Source: Candidatus Woesearchaeota archaeon (GTDB lineage: Archaea; Nanobdellota; Nanobdellia; Woesearchaeales; GW2011-AR9). Taken from it: a stretch of 64,000 bases of DNA. Shown here one piece after another: positions 55,161 through 64,000 of this stretch (positions are counted from its first letter, which is position 1; every line of letters starts with the position of its first letter). The notes below the pieces were generated by a model. It was not told the DNA's origin. It saw nothing but the letters and a program-made list of their open reading frames with translations, and ran no database searches. The stretch spans positions 460,125 to 524,124 of the forward strand of contig JACPIK010000002.1 in NCBI GenBank assembly GCA_016188115.1. Direction: 5' to 3'. A program made the position numbers and the translations under genes.

Positions 55161-55367
55161 ATGAGACAAAAGATGAAACATAGTACGCACTATGTGCTAT
55201 CAACAGGGAGTGGATGGGCAGTGTTTGAAGAAGGTAAGCATAAACCAGAAAGTGTGCATGAAAGTATGTATGAGGCAGCACAACACGCAGAAGAACGAGC
55301 CAACCGATTTCATACAGACTGTATTATTTATGGCATGGACGGCGACATACGCTTTAGTAATATTTAA
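55161..55367 (+). CDS. DUF2188-like small protein
   Basis: A 68-residue protein of the DUF2188 type: HYVLSTGSGWAVFEEGKHKPESVHESMYEAAQHAEERANRFHTDCIIYGMDGDIRFSN, with W-x-V, the AxxxAxxxA helix and DGxI near the end. Upstream, an SD-like GGGGGGATG precedes the ATG. A second, 14-codon frame (55140-55184, ATG GCA AAC ...) with its own GGGAGAG overlaps the start and may couple translation. The gene ends in a strong intrinsic-like terminator. A TATA-like GCATATATAAT lies near 55094-55104. Confidence 0.7.
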   Translation: MRQKMKHSTHYVLSTGSGWAVFEEGKHKPESVHESMYEAAQHAEERANRFHTDCIIYGMDGDIRFSNI

Positions 55368-55372
55368 TTCTT

Positions 55373-55396
55373 GAGCCCATTTTGGGCTCTTTTTTC
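55373..55396 (+). terminator. Hairpin plus T-run terminator
   Basis: GAGCCCA (55373-55379), loop TTT, TGGGCTC (55383-55389), then six to seven T. This is a textbook bacterial rho-independent structure right after the DUF2188-like gene. Archaea normally end transcripts at T-runs without needing a stem, so the design is unusual here. It could also act on the opposite strand to end the ATP synthase operon, since the hairpin is palindromic. Confidence 0.8.
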
Positions 55397-55408
55397 TCTA
55401 AGAAATTA

Positions 55409-55543
55409 TCAAATCTTCCCGCCCAACTTATAATACCCATACACAGCCACGGCAATAAACAATAATAAATTAATCACAAACAGCGCAACCCGAATAAAAA
55501 TAAATTTATTCATCGGTTTGGAAAACCATTCTCGAAAACTCAT
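55409..55543 (-). CDS. 44-residue single-pass membrane protein coupled to atpD
   Basis: This reading frame starts with the ATG overlapping the TGA of atpD (ATGA), a coupling seen in real operons. The product has a basic amphipathic start (FREWFSKPMNKFIFIR), one hydrophobic helix (VALFVINLLLFIAVAVYGYY) and a short KLGGKI tail. It lies at the 3' end of the ATP synthase operon, before the terminator. It might be an accessory subunit or assembly factor; no family is recognised. Confidence 0.65.
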   Translation of the reverse strand: MSFREWFSKPMNKFIFIRVALFVINLLLFIAVAVYGYYKLGGKI

Positions 55544-56160
55544 GCTTTCCCCTTAATCCTCTTCAACCGAAAGACATTCTCGCGATCCATTTCTTCAAGC
55601 CGTAGCCCAATAAACTTACGTACTTCTTCCATGGCAGGAATCCGGCTAAACTCTAAAGCATTAACACGTCGTTTGGTTTTCTCAATCTCTTTCAACAATC
55701 GCTTGATCGCTGTCTCCACTTCCGCAACCCGAAGAACATTCTCAACGACTGTTTCATATGATCCCATCGCTTGGTCAATCACCGGCGTAGAACTTGCCAT
55801 ACTTAAATTACGTTCTACCAATGTTTTAGAGATTTTAGTACCAGTAATTTTGGGAACACGTACACCCATGATGTTTTTTGTTTCTACATCAACTTGAGGT
55901 TGTTGTGTTACGGCAAAAGCCAGAGAGCTTAATCTAAAATCAGTATGCATCACTCGTGCAAGATTCATATGCTCTTCCGCACCAACATAGGCAGCAGTAA
56001 GTTCGCTACGTGCTGTCTTTGCTTTCTTCATCAATTCGAAGAATTCAAGAATGAGACCATCTCGCTTCTTCTTAAGTAATGAATGTCCAGACTTCGCTAA
56101 CTTAATCTGCTTCTTTAACTTCAAGAGTTCGCTTCGCGTTGGTTTTACATCAAGTGCCAT
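55540..56160 (-). CDS. atpD: A-type ATP synthase subunit D
   Basis: The central rotor stalk subunit of 206 residues. Features: PTRSELLKLKKQIKLAKSGHSLLKKKRDGLILEFFEL at the N-terminus and a matching coiled C-terminus (ALEFSRIPAMEEVRKFIGLRLEEMDRENVFRLKRIK), the two long helices that turn inside the A3B3 head. It is followed by a coupled 44-codon membrane protein gene. Gap from atpB is 9 bp. Confidence 0.95.
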   Translation of the reverse strand: MALDVKPTRSELLKLKKQIKLAKSGHSLLKKKRDGLILEFFELMKKAKTARSELTAAYVGAEEHMNLARVMHTDFRLSSLAFAVTQQPQVDVETKNIMGVRVPKITGTKISKTLVERNLSMASSTPVIDQAMGSYETVVENVLRVAEVETAIKRLLKEIEKTKRRVNALEFSRIPAMEEVRKFIGLRLEEMDRENVFRLKRIKGKA

Positions 56161-56169
56161 AGTCTAACC

Positions 56170-57555
56170 TTATTTCCCACCATAATACTTCTGCTTCAAT
56201 GATGGACTTACCCGAGTTAACATGCGTTCAGGCATGCTACGCAGTTGTTCCCAACACACATCAAGTGATCGTTTAATGGAACGGTCTTCACGTTTTCCCT
56301 GCATGACAATATGCTGTTCAAAGAGTTGTGCAAAGTTCAAGAGCATTCTATCTTTCTCACTGAGTGCTTCTTCTCCAACAATTGCTACTAAGCCACGTAG
56401 ATCAACACCTTCTGCATAGTTTGCATACATCTGATCTGAAACGTTTTTGTGATCGTCACGGGTTTTTTCAGGACCAATACCCATGTTAGCTAACCGGGAC
56501 AATGAAGGCAAGACGTTAATCGGAGGGAAAATGCTCTTACGATGTAATTCCCGACTCAGAACAATTTGTCCTTCAGTAATGTATCCTGTCAAATCTGGAA
56601 TTGGATGAGTAATATCATCACCAACCATAGTCAAGATAGGAATCTGTGTTACGGAACCTTTACGACCTTTAATCAAACCTGCACGTTCATAGATCATCGC
56701 AAGATCTGTGTACATGTACCCAGGATAACCACGACGACCAGGAACTTCTTCACGTGCTGCGCCAATCTCACGCAGTGACTCACAGTAATTAGTCATATCA
56801 GTTAAGATGACCAGTACGTGAGCATCTTCTTCATAGGCAAAATATTCTGCTGCAGTCAAAGCCATACGTGGTGTAACGAGACGTTCAACTGCAGGATCGT
56901 TAGCCAAATTAAGAAACACCACACTACGTTCAATTGCGCCTGTTTCTTCAAAATCTTTCATGAAGTATTGCGCTTCTTCGTTAGTAATTCCCATTGCGGC
57001 AAAAACAACGATGAATTTTTCATTTGTCCCAACAACTTTTGCTTGACGAGCAATTTGCAATGCAATTTCGTTGTGCGGTAAGCCCGAACCTGAAAAGATA
57101 GGGAGCTTCTGACCACGTACAAGAGTGTTCATAACATCAATAGTGCTAATACCTGTTTGAATAAAATCAGCGGGAGATGCCCGAGAGTACGGATTAATTG
57201 CTGCACCAGTAATGTCAAGATTTTTCTTTCCGATAATTGGTGAGCCACCATCAATTGGTTTTCCTGCACCGTTAAAGACGCGACCCAACATATCTTTCGA
57301 AACCGGAAGTTTGATGTTCTCTTTCAAGAATTTTACTTTTGCATCTTTACTAATTCCGCTGGTTCCTTCAAAAATTTGAACGACAACCATATCATCGCTA
57401 GTATCAAGAACTTGTCCTGATTTAATTGTGCCATCAGCAAGGGTAACTTTAACGAGAGTTCCGTAGCCTACTGGTTCTGTTTTTTCAACAAAGACGAGTG
57501 GTCCTGCAACTTTTGTAATTGATTTATATTCTTTTAAAGTGGTAGTCATGGCCAT
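56170..57555 (-). CDS. atpB: A-type ATP synthase subunit B (regulatory)
   Basis: The non-catalytic nucleotide-binding subunit. The 461-residue protein includes [53 protein letters not shown] (in place of the P-loop of subunit A) and [25 protein letters not shown]. The start ATG at 57555 is favoured because GGTGATT lies just upstream; an earlier in-frame GTG at 57564 overlaps the TGA of atpA (GTGA). The order A-B-D is standard. Confidence 0.96.
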   Translation of the reverse strand: MAMTTTLKEYKSITKVAGPLVFVEKTEPVGYGTLVKVTLADGTIKSGQVLDTSDDMVVVQIFEGTSGISKDAKVKFLKENIKLPVSKDMLGRVFNGAGKPIDGGSPIIGKKNLDITGAAINPYSRASPADFIQTGISTIDVMNTLVRGQKLPIFSGSGLPHNEIALQIARQAKVVGTNEKFIVVFAAMGITNEEAQYFMKDFEETGAIERSVVFLNLANDPAVERLVTPRMALTAAEYFAYEEDAHVLVILTDMTNYCESLREIGAAREEVPGRRGYPGYMYTDLAMIYERAGLIKGRKGSVTQIPILTMVGDDITHPIPDLTGYITEGQIVLSRELHRKSIFPPINVLPSLSRLANMGIGPEKTRDDHKNVSDQMYANYAEGVDLRGLVAIVGEEALSEKDRMLLNFAQLFEQHIVMQGKREDRSIKRSLDVCWEQLRSMPERMLTRVSPSLKQKYYGGK

Positions 57556-57560
57556 AGTAA

Positions 57561-59324
57561 TCACCTGGAGAGAGCACGAATCTCAGATTCAATGCTCTTC
57601 TGTACTTCTTTTAAGAGTGTTTCATAGTCACGTTCGAACTTCGCTTCTCCAATACGATCTTTTGCTTTAATTGCAAGTAGATCAGTTACGCGTGCTTTCT
57701 GTTCGAGTGCGGCTGTTGCGTGATCAGCATACAACAAGACTGTTTTCATCAAGAGATAACTCTTTTTCAAGTCACAGTAGGTATCAATGTCGTGGAAGGC
57801 ATTTTGCTGCAAGAGAAACTCACGAATCAAACGAGCAACTTCAAGAGTAAGTTGTTGTTTTGGAGGAAGAGAATCTGAACCTACCAGTTGAACAATCTCA
57901 AGAAGTTTATCTTCTTCTTGCAAGATCGTCATCATGCGAGTTACCAAAGCACGCCAATCTGCTGCTGCATGTTTGGTAAACCATGGTTCTAACCCATCCA
58001 TGTACAAAGAATAACTGGTCAACCAGTTAATCGATGGAAAATGACGACGTTGAGCAAGTTTTGCATCCAATGCCCAAAATGTTTTAACGACACGAAGCGT
58101 ATTTTGGGTAACTGGTTCGGAGAAGTCTCCACCTGCAGGAGATACTGCACCAATAACCGTAACAGATCCTTCTTTGGTTGTCCCAAGAGGAATAACCATG
58201 CCCGCTCGTTCGTAAAATTCAGCAAGACGAGTTGCAAGATACGCAGGATATCCTTCTTCACCAGGCATCTCTTCAAGACGTGAGGAAATTTCACGCATTG
58301 CTTCTGCCCAACGTGAAGTTGAATCTCCCATCATCGCAACATGGTATCCCATATCACGGAAATATTCTGCAAGAGTAACACCAGTATAAACGCTTGCTTC
58401 GCGCGCTGCGACGGGCATGTTAGAGGTATTAGCAATAAGAACAGTACGATCCATCAATGGGCCACCGGAACGAGGATCTTTCAAATGAGGAAATTCAGTA
58501 AGAACTTCGGTCATCTCGTTACCACGTTCGCCACACCCTACATAGACGATAACATCAGCGTCACTCCATTTTGCGAGTTGTTGCTGTGAAACGGTTTTTC
58601 CTGCACCAAACGGACCTGGAATAGCAGCTGCACCACCTTTGGCAAGAGGAAAGAAAATGTCAAAGACACGTTGACCAGTTAAGAGTGGAACACTAGGCGC
58701 TTGTTTTTTAGCATAAGGACGTGCAACACGTACTGGCCAGCGTTGCATCATAGCAATTTTGTGATTACCTTGTGATCCTTCAAGTGTACAAACAGTATCA
58801 TCAACGGTAAATTTACCTGGTTTAATTTCACTAATTTTTCCTTCCATACCTGGAGGAACCATGATTTTATGGAGGAATGTTGGCGTTTCTTGAACTTCAC
58901 CAATGAAATCGCCACCTTTAACCATATCACCTTTCTTTTTAAGTGGTTTAAAGTCCCACTTTTTCTCGTGATTAAGACCAGGTGCATCAACACCGCGAAG
59001 AATAAAATCACCCATCTCTGCTTGCAGAACAGGAAGAGGACGTTGAATTCCATCATAAATAGATGTAAGAAGACCTGGACCTAATTCAACAGATAAACGC
59101 TGACCAGTGTTTTCAACTGGCTCACCAGGCATAATACCAGTAGTATCCTCGTAAACTTGAACGACAGTATTCTCACCATCAATACGGATGACTTCACCCA
59201 TTAAGCGTTCTTTGCCTACACGTACAATATCATACATGCATGCATTAAGACCGCGAACGACCACAACAGGTCCTGCGATTCGATATAAAATTCCAGTTTG
59301 TTTTTTGTCTGATTTTTCTGCCAT
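57561..59324 (-). CDS. atpA: A-type ATP synthase subunit A (catalytic)
   Basis: The catalytic ATP-hydrolysing or synthesising subunit. The 587-residue protein has the P-loop in [38 protein letters not shown], the [18 protein letters not shown] region and the bulge/non-homologous domain typical of A-type subunits ([16 protein letters not shown] near the start). The ATG at 59324 follows AGGTGATACTC, so the earlier GTG at 59333 is part of the ribosome binding site. There is no intein, although archaeal atpA genes often carry one. Confidence 0.96.
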   Translation of the reverse strand: MAEKSDKKQTGILYRIAGPVVVVRGLNACMYDIVRVGKERLMGEVIRIDGENTVVQVYEDTTGIMPGEPVENTGQRLSVELGPGLLTSIYDGIQRPLPVLQAEMGDFILRGVDAPGLNHEKKWDFKPLKKKGDMVKGGDFIGEVQETPTFLHKIMVPPGMEGKISEIKPGKFTVDDTVCTLEGSQGNHKIAMMQRWPVRVARPYAKKQAPSVPLLTGQRVFDIFFPLAKGGAAAIPGPFGAGKTVSQQQLAKWSDADVIVYVGCGERGNEMTEVLTEFPHLKDPRSGGPLMDRTVLIANTSNMPVAAREASVYTGVTLAEYFRDMGYHVAMMGDSTSRWAEAMREISSRLEEMPGEEGYPAYLATRLAEFYERAGMVIPLGTTKEGSVTVIGAVSPAGGDFSEPVTQNTLRVVKTFWALDAKLAQRRHFPSINWLTSYSLYMDGLEPWFTKHAAADWRALVTRMMTILQEEDKLLEIVQLVGSDSLPPKQQLTLEVARLIREFLLQQNAFHDIDTYCDLKKSYLLMKTVLLYADHATAALEQKARVTDLLAIKAKDRIGEAKFERDYETLLKEVQKSIESEIRALSR

Positions 59325-59397
59325 GAGTATCACCTAACGGTTCTGTTTAAGTTGTTTAAATTTCATTTTTTGTATTTTGTTCTTGATTAAAGTTTGA

Positions 59398-59796
59398 TTA
59401 AAGTAAAAGTGCACCCATATCTGTTGTTAATCGACGTTGTGCATTAGGAGGTATTGAAAAACCAGCTACTTGCCTTGTTCTATTATCATACTCAAACTGT
59501 ACTAATTGTCCTTGAAGATTATCTACATACCTCAATCCAGTCTCTTCAAAGAACTCAAGAGGCACACAGCCCCTCATTAATCTTTGCGTTAAATCAGGAT
59601 TTAGTTCTAATGTTTGGCGTTGACGATCAATATCTTCAACCTGAAGACGAACATACAAATCTCCATCTCTGGTGTGATTTGGTAGAGCAGTGATTATAGT
59701 ATATATTCCCCTAACTGTATTTTGGCTCGGTCTGCGTCGTTCTCTAAACGTATAACTATAATCAAAAGGTTCATCTCTCAATTCCCCTTGTATCAT
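59398..59796 (-). CDS. Unknown protein inside the ATP synthase operon
   Basis: A 132-residue soluble protein encoded between atpF and atpA, where archaeal operons normally have no gene. It has a GGTGA ribosome binding site 5-6 bp before the ATG. The sequence is polar and Arg-rich, with beta-strand-like stretches (GIYTIITALPNHTRDGDLYVRLQVEDI; LVQFEYDNRTRQVAGFSI). It could be a lineage-specific regulator or accessory subunit, or an insertion. No family recognised. Confidence 0.6.
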   Translation of the reverse strand: MIQGELRDEPFDYSYTFRERRRPSQNTVRGIYTIITALPNHTRDGDLYVRLQVEDIDRQRQTLELNPDLTQRLMRGCVPLEFFEETGLRYVDNLQGQLVQFEYDNRTRQVAGFSIPPNAQRRLTTDMGALLL

Positions 59797-59846
59797 ACTT
59801 TCACCATGTAATTTTGTAAGTCTTTTAATATCATCATGTCACTACC

Positions 59847-60140
59847 CTAATTCTCTTTCATGAGATCCACACCAATGGATTGAATAATCATCTTTCTCAA
59901 TTCATCCTGTCGTGTCTCTTTGGAAAGCACAACAAAAACCGGGTCAAGAGATGAAACCACATCCTCACGTACACGTGGATCTAATCCAGCAAAAATTTCT
60001 TCTTGCATGATTACCACACCAATGGTAGCATTTGAAAAAAGCGAAGCAACTTGCGATACGTCATCAACAACGATACGTATTCCAGCAAGACGAAAGCCTA
60101 ACGTGAATTCGGGATTTCCCACAACGGCGATTTCTTTCAT
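59847..60140 (-). CDS. atpF: A-type ATP synthase subunit F
   Basis: The 97-residue stalk subunit with its usual pattern: IAVVGNPEFTLGFRLAGIRIV, VASLFSNATIGVVIMQEEIFAGL and a C-terminal helix. Its ATG overlaps the TAA of atpC by one base (TAATG). The preceding gene order C-F is standard. Confidence 0.93.
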   Translation of the reverse strand: MKEIAVVGNPEFTLGFRLAGIRIVVDDVSQVASLFSNATIGVVIMQEEIFAGLDPRVREDVVSSLDPVFVVLSKETRQDELRKMIIQSIGVDLMKEN

Positions 60141-61198
60141 TAGCTCACCACCAATTGATCAACATATTTTGCTGCCACAGCAAGTTTTTTGCCTTTGACA
60201 ATGATTTTGAGATTGCGTACTTCGATTTCCTTAGCAAACATAAAGCCCAAGATATAATTCGCGCTTAAGAGATGGCGATGCATCAAAAGAGATTCTTTGC
60301 GTAAAAGCGATCTCTCCAGATCAATTTCAAGTCGCACATCATAGTCTGGTTCATCACCAGTAAGTGCAGTTCTCTTATGCCTATGTAAATACGCTGCAAA
60401 CGCAGATTTAGAATGAATCTTAGCTAAAGTGTGAATAAAGTAAGAGGGTGAAAGTAAGTGTGGAGTGACATCATAATTCCCATCATTAACAAAACGAAGA
60501 AGCATTTTAATGTTGAGGGTTTCAATTTCTTGTTCAACAAACGCAAGGATAGCTCGTCCTTCACCTCGCACACTTCGAGCAAATTCAACCATACGATCAA
60601 TGTAGTATTGATCAAGTACATTCTCCAACACAAAAAGATCAGACGAAACAATTTTCATCTCTTTAAATGGAGCAAGTGCACTAATAGTTTGTTCAAATGT
60701 TTCTTTTGATAACACCGATTCCCAAAATGCAGGTGCATAGTTAAGTGAATCATATAAAAGAGGAGTAACATGAGCCGTTGGAATATGAGCTGCTTTAGCA
60801 CGTAATACCGTTTTCATATTCGCAATATCATAGCGTAAAAGATACAACGCAATCAATTCCTGAAGTGAGCCTTGCGAAATCGCATGAAGCTTACGAAATG
60901 TTCTCATTAAGTTTGCGTTTAATGCTTGTTCGACAACTTTAAGACCATGAGCCAGAACTTCATGATCATCAATTTCTTTTTTGTAAGACGAATCTTGCAA
61001 GAAACGCAGAACTTCATAATAGCCCATCTTCTCAAGACGATCATAATCCTGTTTAGCAAGAAGCGTTGATTTCATTACTGCAACACGAGCATAAGTGTAG
61101 GGAGAGAAACGGATCCGACGTTTGGACAGTGAATGATTTACTCCACCAATCCCGATTCTCTTCAACAGTCCTACTCTTGCTATGCCTACGTTAGTCAT
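60140..61198 (-). CDS. atpC: A-type ATP synthase subunit C
   Basis: Subunit C (the d-subunit homologue) links the central stalk to the membrane ring. The 352-residue protein has SPYTYARVAVMKSTLLAKQDYDRL, the internal repeated-type helices (LQELIALYLLRYDIANMKTVLRAKAA, and IETLNIKMLLRFVNDG) and EIEVRNLKIIVKGK near the end. It overlaps the 3' end of atpE by 8 bp. Its first 30 residues are a basic extension beyond the usual start; a downstream start at residue 42 is conceivable. Confidence 0.93.
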   Translation of the reverse strand: MTNVGIARVGLLKRIGIGGVNHSLSKRRIRFSPYTYARVAVMKSTLLAKQDYDRLEKMGYYEVLRFLQDSSYKKEIDDHEVLAHGLKVVEQALNANLMRTFRKLHAISQGSLQELIALYLLRYDIANMKTVLRAKAAHIPTAHVTPLLYDSLNYAPAFWESVLSKETFEQTISALAPFKEMKIVSSDLFVLENVLDQYYIDRMVEFARSVRGEGRAILAFVEQEIETLNIKMLLRFVNDGNYDVTPHLLSPSYFIHTLAKIHSKSAFAAYLHRHKRTALTGDEPDYDVRLEIDLERSLLRKESLLMHRHLLSANYILGFMFAKEIEVRNLKIIVKGKKLAVAAKYVDQLVVS

Positions 61199-61745
61199 TG
61201 CTAAAAAGCACCTCGTTTAACTCGCCACCTTTCGTTTCCATCAAGTGTGAGAGAAGTTCTTCAATGCTGTAATTAACACTGACCTTGCCATCTGCGGTTT
61301 CCGCAATCAAACCACCAGCAATATCTTTTGCAACTACTTTAACAGACCCTTTCATGAGCCCTTCATCTTGTTTGTTAACATAGACTGTTGCTACATCAAT
61401 TTCTTTACGTGCTTTGACAAGCAACATAGTCAGAAATTTCTGTTTCTCAGTTTTGTTTAACGAAAGTATGTGATCACGTACTTGTGTTTTAAGATCCTGC
61501 ACAAGTTGTGTTCGCAGATTCATTTCGCGACGTTGTGCTTCAAATCGTGCAGCACCCAGAGTTTTACGCTCCATTGAGTCGAGCAATTGGCTCGTTCGTT
61601 GGGTAGTTTGTTCTTTGTACTGTTTAATTTCTTCACGTGTCTTTGCAAGAATTTCACTTGCTTGTGATCGCGCATCAGCTACAACACGATCTGCTTCAGC
61701 TTGTGCTTGTTCTACAATTTCATTTTTGACGTTATCAAGTCCCAT
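61191..61745 (-). CDS. atpE: A-type ATP synthase subunit E
   Basis: Peripheral stalk subunit. The 184-residue protein has a long coiled-coil N-terminus (VEQAQAEADRVVADARSQASEIL... RREMNLRTQLV) and the C-terminal globular domain. The ATG at 61745 follows AAGGTGATGTCC, and the earlier in-frame GTG at 61754 lies within the ribosome binding site. Subunit H, its usual partner, is not in the window. Confidence 0.93.
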   Translation of the reverse strand: MGLDNVKNEIVEQAQAEADRVVADARSQASEILAKTREEIKQYKEQTTQRTSQLLDSMERKTLGAARFEAQRREMNLRTQLVQDLKTQVRDHILSLNKTEKQKFLTMLLVKARKEIDVATVYVNKQDEGLMKGSVKVVAKDIAGGLIAETADGKVSVNYSIEELLSHLMETKGGELNEVLFSND

Positions 61746-61815
61746 GGACATCACCTTGCAATCTAATCATTAATCTAGCATTAACCTAAGTTAGGTTACA
61801 AATCCTCTAAAAGAT

Positions 61816-62043
61816 TTATCCTGCAAGACCAATGATCAAGATTGCTGCTACTAGACCAAAGATTACAATGGTTTCTGGAATAACTGTTAAGATAAGACCT
61901 TTTCCAAAGAGACTCTCTTTCTCTGCCATTGCGCCTACTGCGGCGGTACCAATTGAGCTTTCTGCCCACGCTGCTGCAAGTGCACTTACACCGATCGCGA
62001 TGCCTGCGCCAATTGCAATTAATCCTGCTTGTTCTGCTGCCAT
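61816..62043 (-). CDS. atpK: A-type ATP synthase subunit K (membrane rotor, c-ring)
   Basis: The 75-residue proteolipid forms one helical hairpin: a Gly/Ala-rich first helix and a second helix bearing the ion-binding glutamate E57 in VIPETIVIFGL. Thr58 after the Glu and the ESS (28-30) of helix 1 resemble residues that bind Na+ in sodium-type c-subunits, so sodium coupling is possible; this is inference. A GAGGT ribosome binding site precedes the ATG. Confidence 0.95.
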   Translation of the reverse strand: MAAEQAGLIAIGAGIAIGVSALAAAWAESSIGTAAVGAMAEKESLFGKGLILTVIPETIVIFGLVAAILIIGLAG

Positions 62044-62153
62044 TTTGTATATACCTCGTATAATTTATTTTGTTTGTTTTAATTTTGTTCTTTGATTTTA
62101 ATGTTGTTTTTCAAGTTTAAATTTCAAGTTTAAATTTTTTCAATTATTTTCAA

Positions 62154-64000
62154 TTAGTTACTCCCTTCCTTCTCATTTTTCTTACCAAATGGTTCATATG
62201 CAACTCCTCCTCCTCGATAGAACTTAGAGAAGAACTCAACATAATGAAGACGCACCCCATGTAAAAATGGACCGATAACTCCTAAGAGTAAATTGATCAA
62301 ATGTCCAAACAACATGATGACAATTCCTATGACTATGAAAATACCACCTTTATCAATAAAAGGTAATGCCAATTTCTCATTCACAACCACAGCAAGACCA
62401 ACTCCTGCTAAACCCACAGCACCTAAGCGCATGTAGCTTAATGTTTGAGAGATAATTGCAGGAATTTCAACAATACCTTGTACGCCTTCGCCAATTGCGA
62501 GTAAGACCACCCCAATAACCGCTACTCCTACACCCACCAAATAATGAAGAGGTATCATGTGAAGAGTCGACATAACAGCCAAAATAGCACCTGCTTCCAA
62601 AATGATCCAACTTATTTTTGCTTCAAGCGCATGCACAAAACCATGATGCTGCCATTCATTAATTGTTCCGATAAGTAACCCTAAATTAAGGTGAATAAAC
62701 CCAATAATTGCCCCGACAACTAATACTGTAAGGAGTTCAAAACCCAAGATAGTAACATGACTATGCGCACGATTAAGCAATCGTGGAAAATCATATACGA
62801 TCAAAGACTCGCCATGTTCCATCAGTGTTTCTTGATGTAAACATAAACCTAGATTATCACACCAAGATTGACCTGTTTCTTGACTGACATGTTCAAAACC
62901 AAAGACTTCACCAAAGACGCCACCAAAAATGATTGACACAATGGAGGCAAAGAGTAAGACTGTTACCAACGGCTTGGAGCTTGCTGGTAGTTTTTTACGT
63001 AGAACATAAAACAGTACAGCAAGTACAGCACCGTAGCCAACATCCCCTAGCATGAAGCCAAAGAAAAATGGAAACGTAATCCAAAGCATAAATGTAGGAT
63101 CAATTTCTGAATAGGAAGGTAAGCTATAGAGCTCTAGTAATGATTCGAATGGTTTAGCGATACGTGAATTCTTCATCTTCACGGGTGGTTGAGCATGATG
63201 ATCTGGTTTTTCAAATTCGATATGAATATTGTTTTTTGTAACTTTAGTGAGAGAGTTTTCAATAGCTGCTTTTTGCGATGCAGGAACCCAACCTTCTGCC
63301 ACAAAAGAACTTTGTGTCGTTGCGAATACAAGAGGTAATTCTTGTTTACGAATTTCAACTGCTAAATGTGATTCTAATCCAGCAAGATGAGGGAGTTGCT
63401 CATGCATTTTTTTTATTTTTTGTGTGACTGTATCAAATTCCCCCTGAATTCTCTTGAGCTGCTGCTCAGTTGATTTTTGTAATTGTGAAATAGGTTGAGT
63501 ATGATCATCCAGATTAAATTGGGTAAACCCCACTGTTGAGAGAAGTGAACGTATTTTTGACTCTTCATCTTTGGTAAAAATAACAAGAAGAATATCTTCT
63601 TTCCATTGGATCGTAAGTGATTTTTGAGTTGCAAGCACTGCTTTTGCTTCATCAACTCTCGCAACTTTTCCTACTGCCACACCTAGAATTTTGGAAGATA
63701 ATAGTGCTGCAAGGTCAACTTTGAATGAAGAAAGCAGGGCAAGTTGTTCTTTTTGGAGTGCAAGTTGATCTCGTTGTGATTGTAATGTGTTTTTAGAACT
63801 TAATAACACTGTTGCATCACTGCAAAAGCGACGTGTGCTGGCAAGAAGCTTGGTAAATGCGTCTGGAGTAAGAGTCGCGAGCTTTTTAGGTGCACTAACT
63901 GGTGGAAATTGAGCAAGAATAGCTCGAATTTGAACGAGAATTTTGGATAATTCTTCTGCGCCATGCTGGGGCGTACCAATATCTAAATTGGAGTCTCCTT
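62154..64000 (-). CDS. atpI: A-type ATP synthase subunit I (a-subunit, 5' end outside window)
   Basis: The frame is open to the window end, so the start codon lies outside; 614 residues are visible. The N-terminal half is the soluble peripheral domain with a coiled coil (LQKSTEQQLKRIQGEFDTVTQKIKKMHEQL). The C-terminal half has about seven or eight transmembrane helices, including FGFMLGDVGYGAVLAVLFYVL, and TLSYMRLGAVGLAGVGLAVVVNE with the essential arginine of the ion channel. A cysteine-bearing extracytoplasmic loop (SWCDNLGLCLHQE) is an uncommon insertion. Confidence 0.94.
   Translation of the reverse strand, partial: GDSNLDIGTPQHGAEELSKILVQIRAILAQFPPVSAPKKLATLTPDAFTKLLASTRRFCSDATVLLSSKNTLQSQRDQLALQKEQLALLSSFKVDLAALLSSKILGVAVGKVARVDEAKAVLATQKSLTIQWKEDILLVIFTKDEESKIRSLLSTVGFTQFNLDDHTQPISQLQKSTEQQLKRIQGEFDTVTQKIKKMHEQLPHLAGLESHLAVEIRKQELPLVFATTQSSFVAEGWVPASQKAAIENSLTKVTKNNIHIEFEKPDHHAQPPVKMKNSRIAKPFESLLELYSLPSYSEIDPTFMLWITFPFFFGFMLGDVGYGAVLAVLFYVLRKKLPASSKPLVTVLLFASIVSIIFGGVFGEVFGFEHVSQETGQSWCDNLGLCLHQETLMEHGESLIVYDFPRLLNRAHSHVTILGFELLTVLVVGAIIGFIHLNLGLLIGTINEWQHHGFVHALEAKISWIILEAGAILAVMSTLHMIPLHYLVGVGVAVIGVVLLAIGEGVQGIVEIPAIISQTLSYMRLGAVGLAGVGLAVVVNEKLALPFIDKGGIFIVIGIVIMLFGHLINLLLGVIGPFLHGVRLHYVEFFSKFYRGGGVAYEPFGKKNEKEGSN

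Overview
The window is archaeal. Direct evidence: an A-type ATP synthase operon, a Cdc48-type AAA ATPase, eukaryote-like ribosomal proteins eL15, eS24 and eS31, RNA polymerase subunit Rpo7 beside Spt4, CDP-archaeol synthase, diphthamide synthase, Bud32 kinase, a TrmB regulator, and TATA-box promoters in which the start codon often lies only about 25-28 bp downstream (leaderless mRNAs). First genes of operons and operon-internal genes often use a GGTGAT- or GGAGG-type ribosome binding site instead. The AT-rich composition, compact layout, split and degenerate genes and many lineage-specific small proteins suggest a DPANN-like archaeon (Woesearchaeota or a relative). That placement is inference; no rRNA gene is present to test it.

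Layout. 1-9259: a cut M1 aminopeptidase, a membrane-anchored or secreted phospholipase-D-like nuclease, a LamG surface protein, eL15, and a cluster with a KaiC-like ATPase, a degenerate KaiC-like protein, a small membrane protein and a large surface protein. 9438-19360: PRPP synthase with a hairpin leader, a DoxX-like protein, then a deoxyribonucleotide module (NrdR repressor, two class II ribonucleotide reductases, cobalamin adenosyltransferase) with an NrdR box, and a Glu/Leu-dehydrogenase-family protein. 19361-27095: a hairpin-rich spacer, lipid genes (CarS, CDP-alcohol transferase), a dph2 gene split in frame, an operon of three unknowns, an AbrB/PhoU-like regulator and an APH-like kinase. 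27221-32620: a small lysine-rich repeat protein with a very strong promoter, a DNA methyltransferase, a Tat-exported lytic transglycosylase, nuclease-like and FHA-like proteins, an HD hydrolase and tRNA-dihydrouridine synthase.

32736-45653: FtsZ, asparaginase, TrmB regulator, the rpo7-spt4-eS24-eS31 operon, endonuclease III with a membrane thioredoxin-like protein, thioredoxin, a HAD phosphatase, Bud32, FKBP isomerase and CMP kinase. 45716-55367: a glycosyltransferase, a zincin-like protein, a six-hairpin glycosidase-like protein, Cdc48, a RelA/SpoT-like HD protein, TatD and small proteins. 55409-64000: the ATP synthase operon in the order I-K-E-C-F-(unknown)-A-B-D-(44-residue membrane protein), read on the minus strand and cut at the window end.

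Strongest leads: the split dph2 with its own internal ribosome binding site; four successive hairpins upstream of carS; an SD-sequestering leader on prs; the KaiC/surface-protein cluster; a peptidoglycan-cleaving type enzyme in an archaeon; a candidate nucleoid protein; and two uncharacterised proteins embedded in the ATP synthase operon. No tRNA, rRNA, CRISPR array, transposase or integrase was seen.
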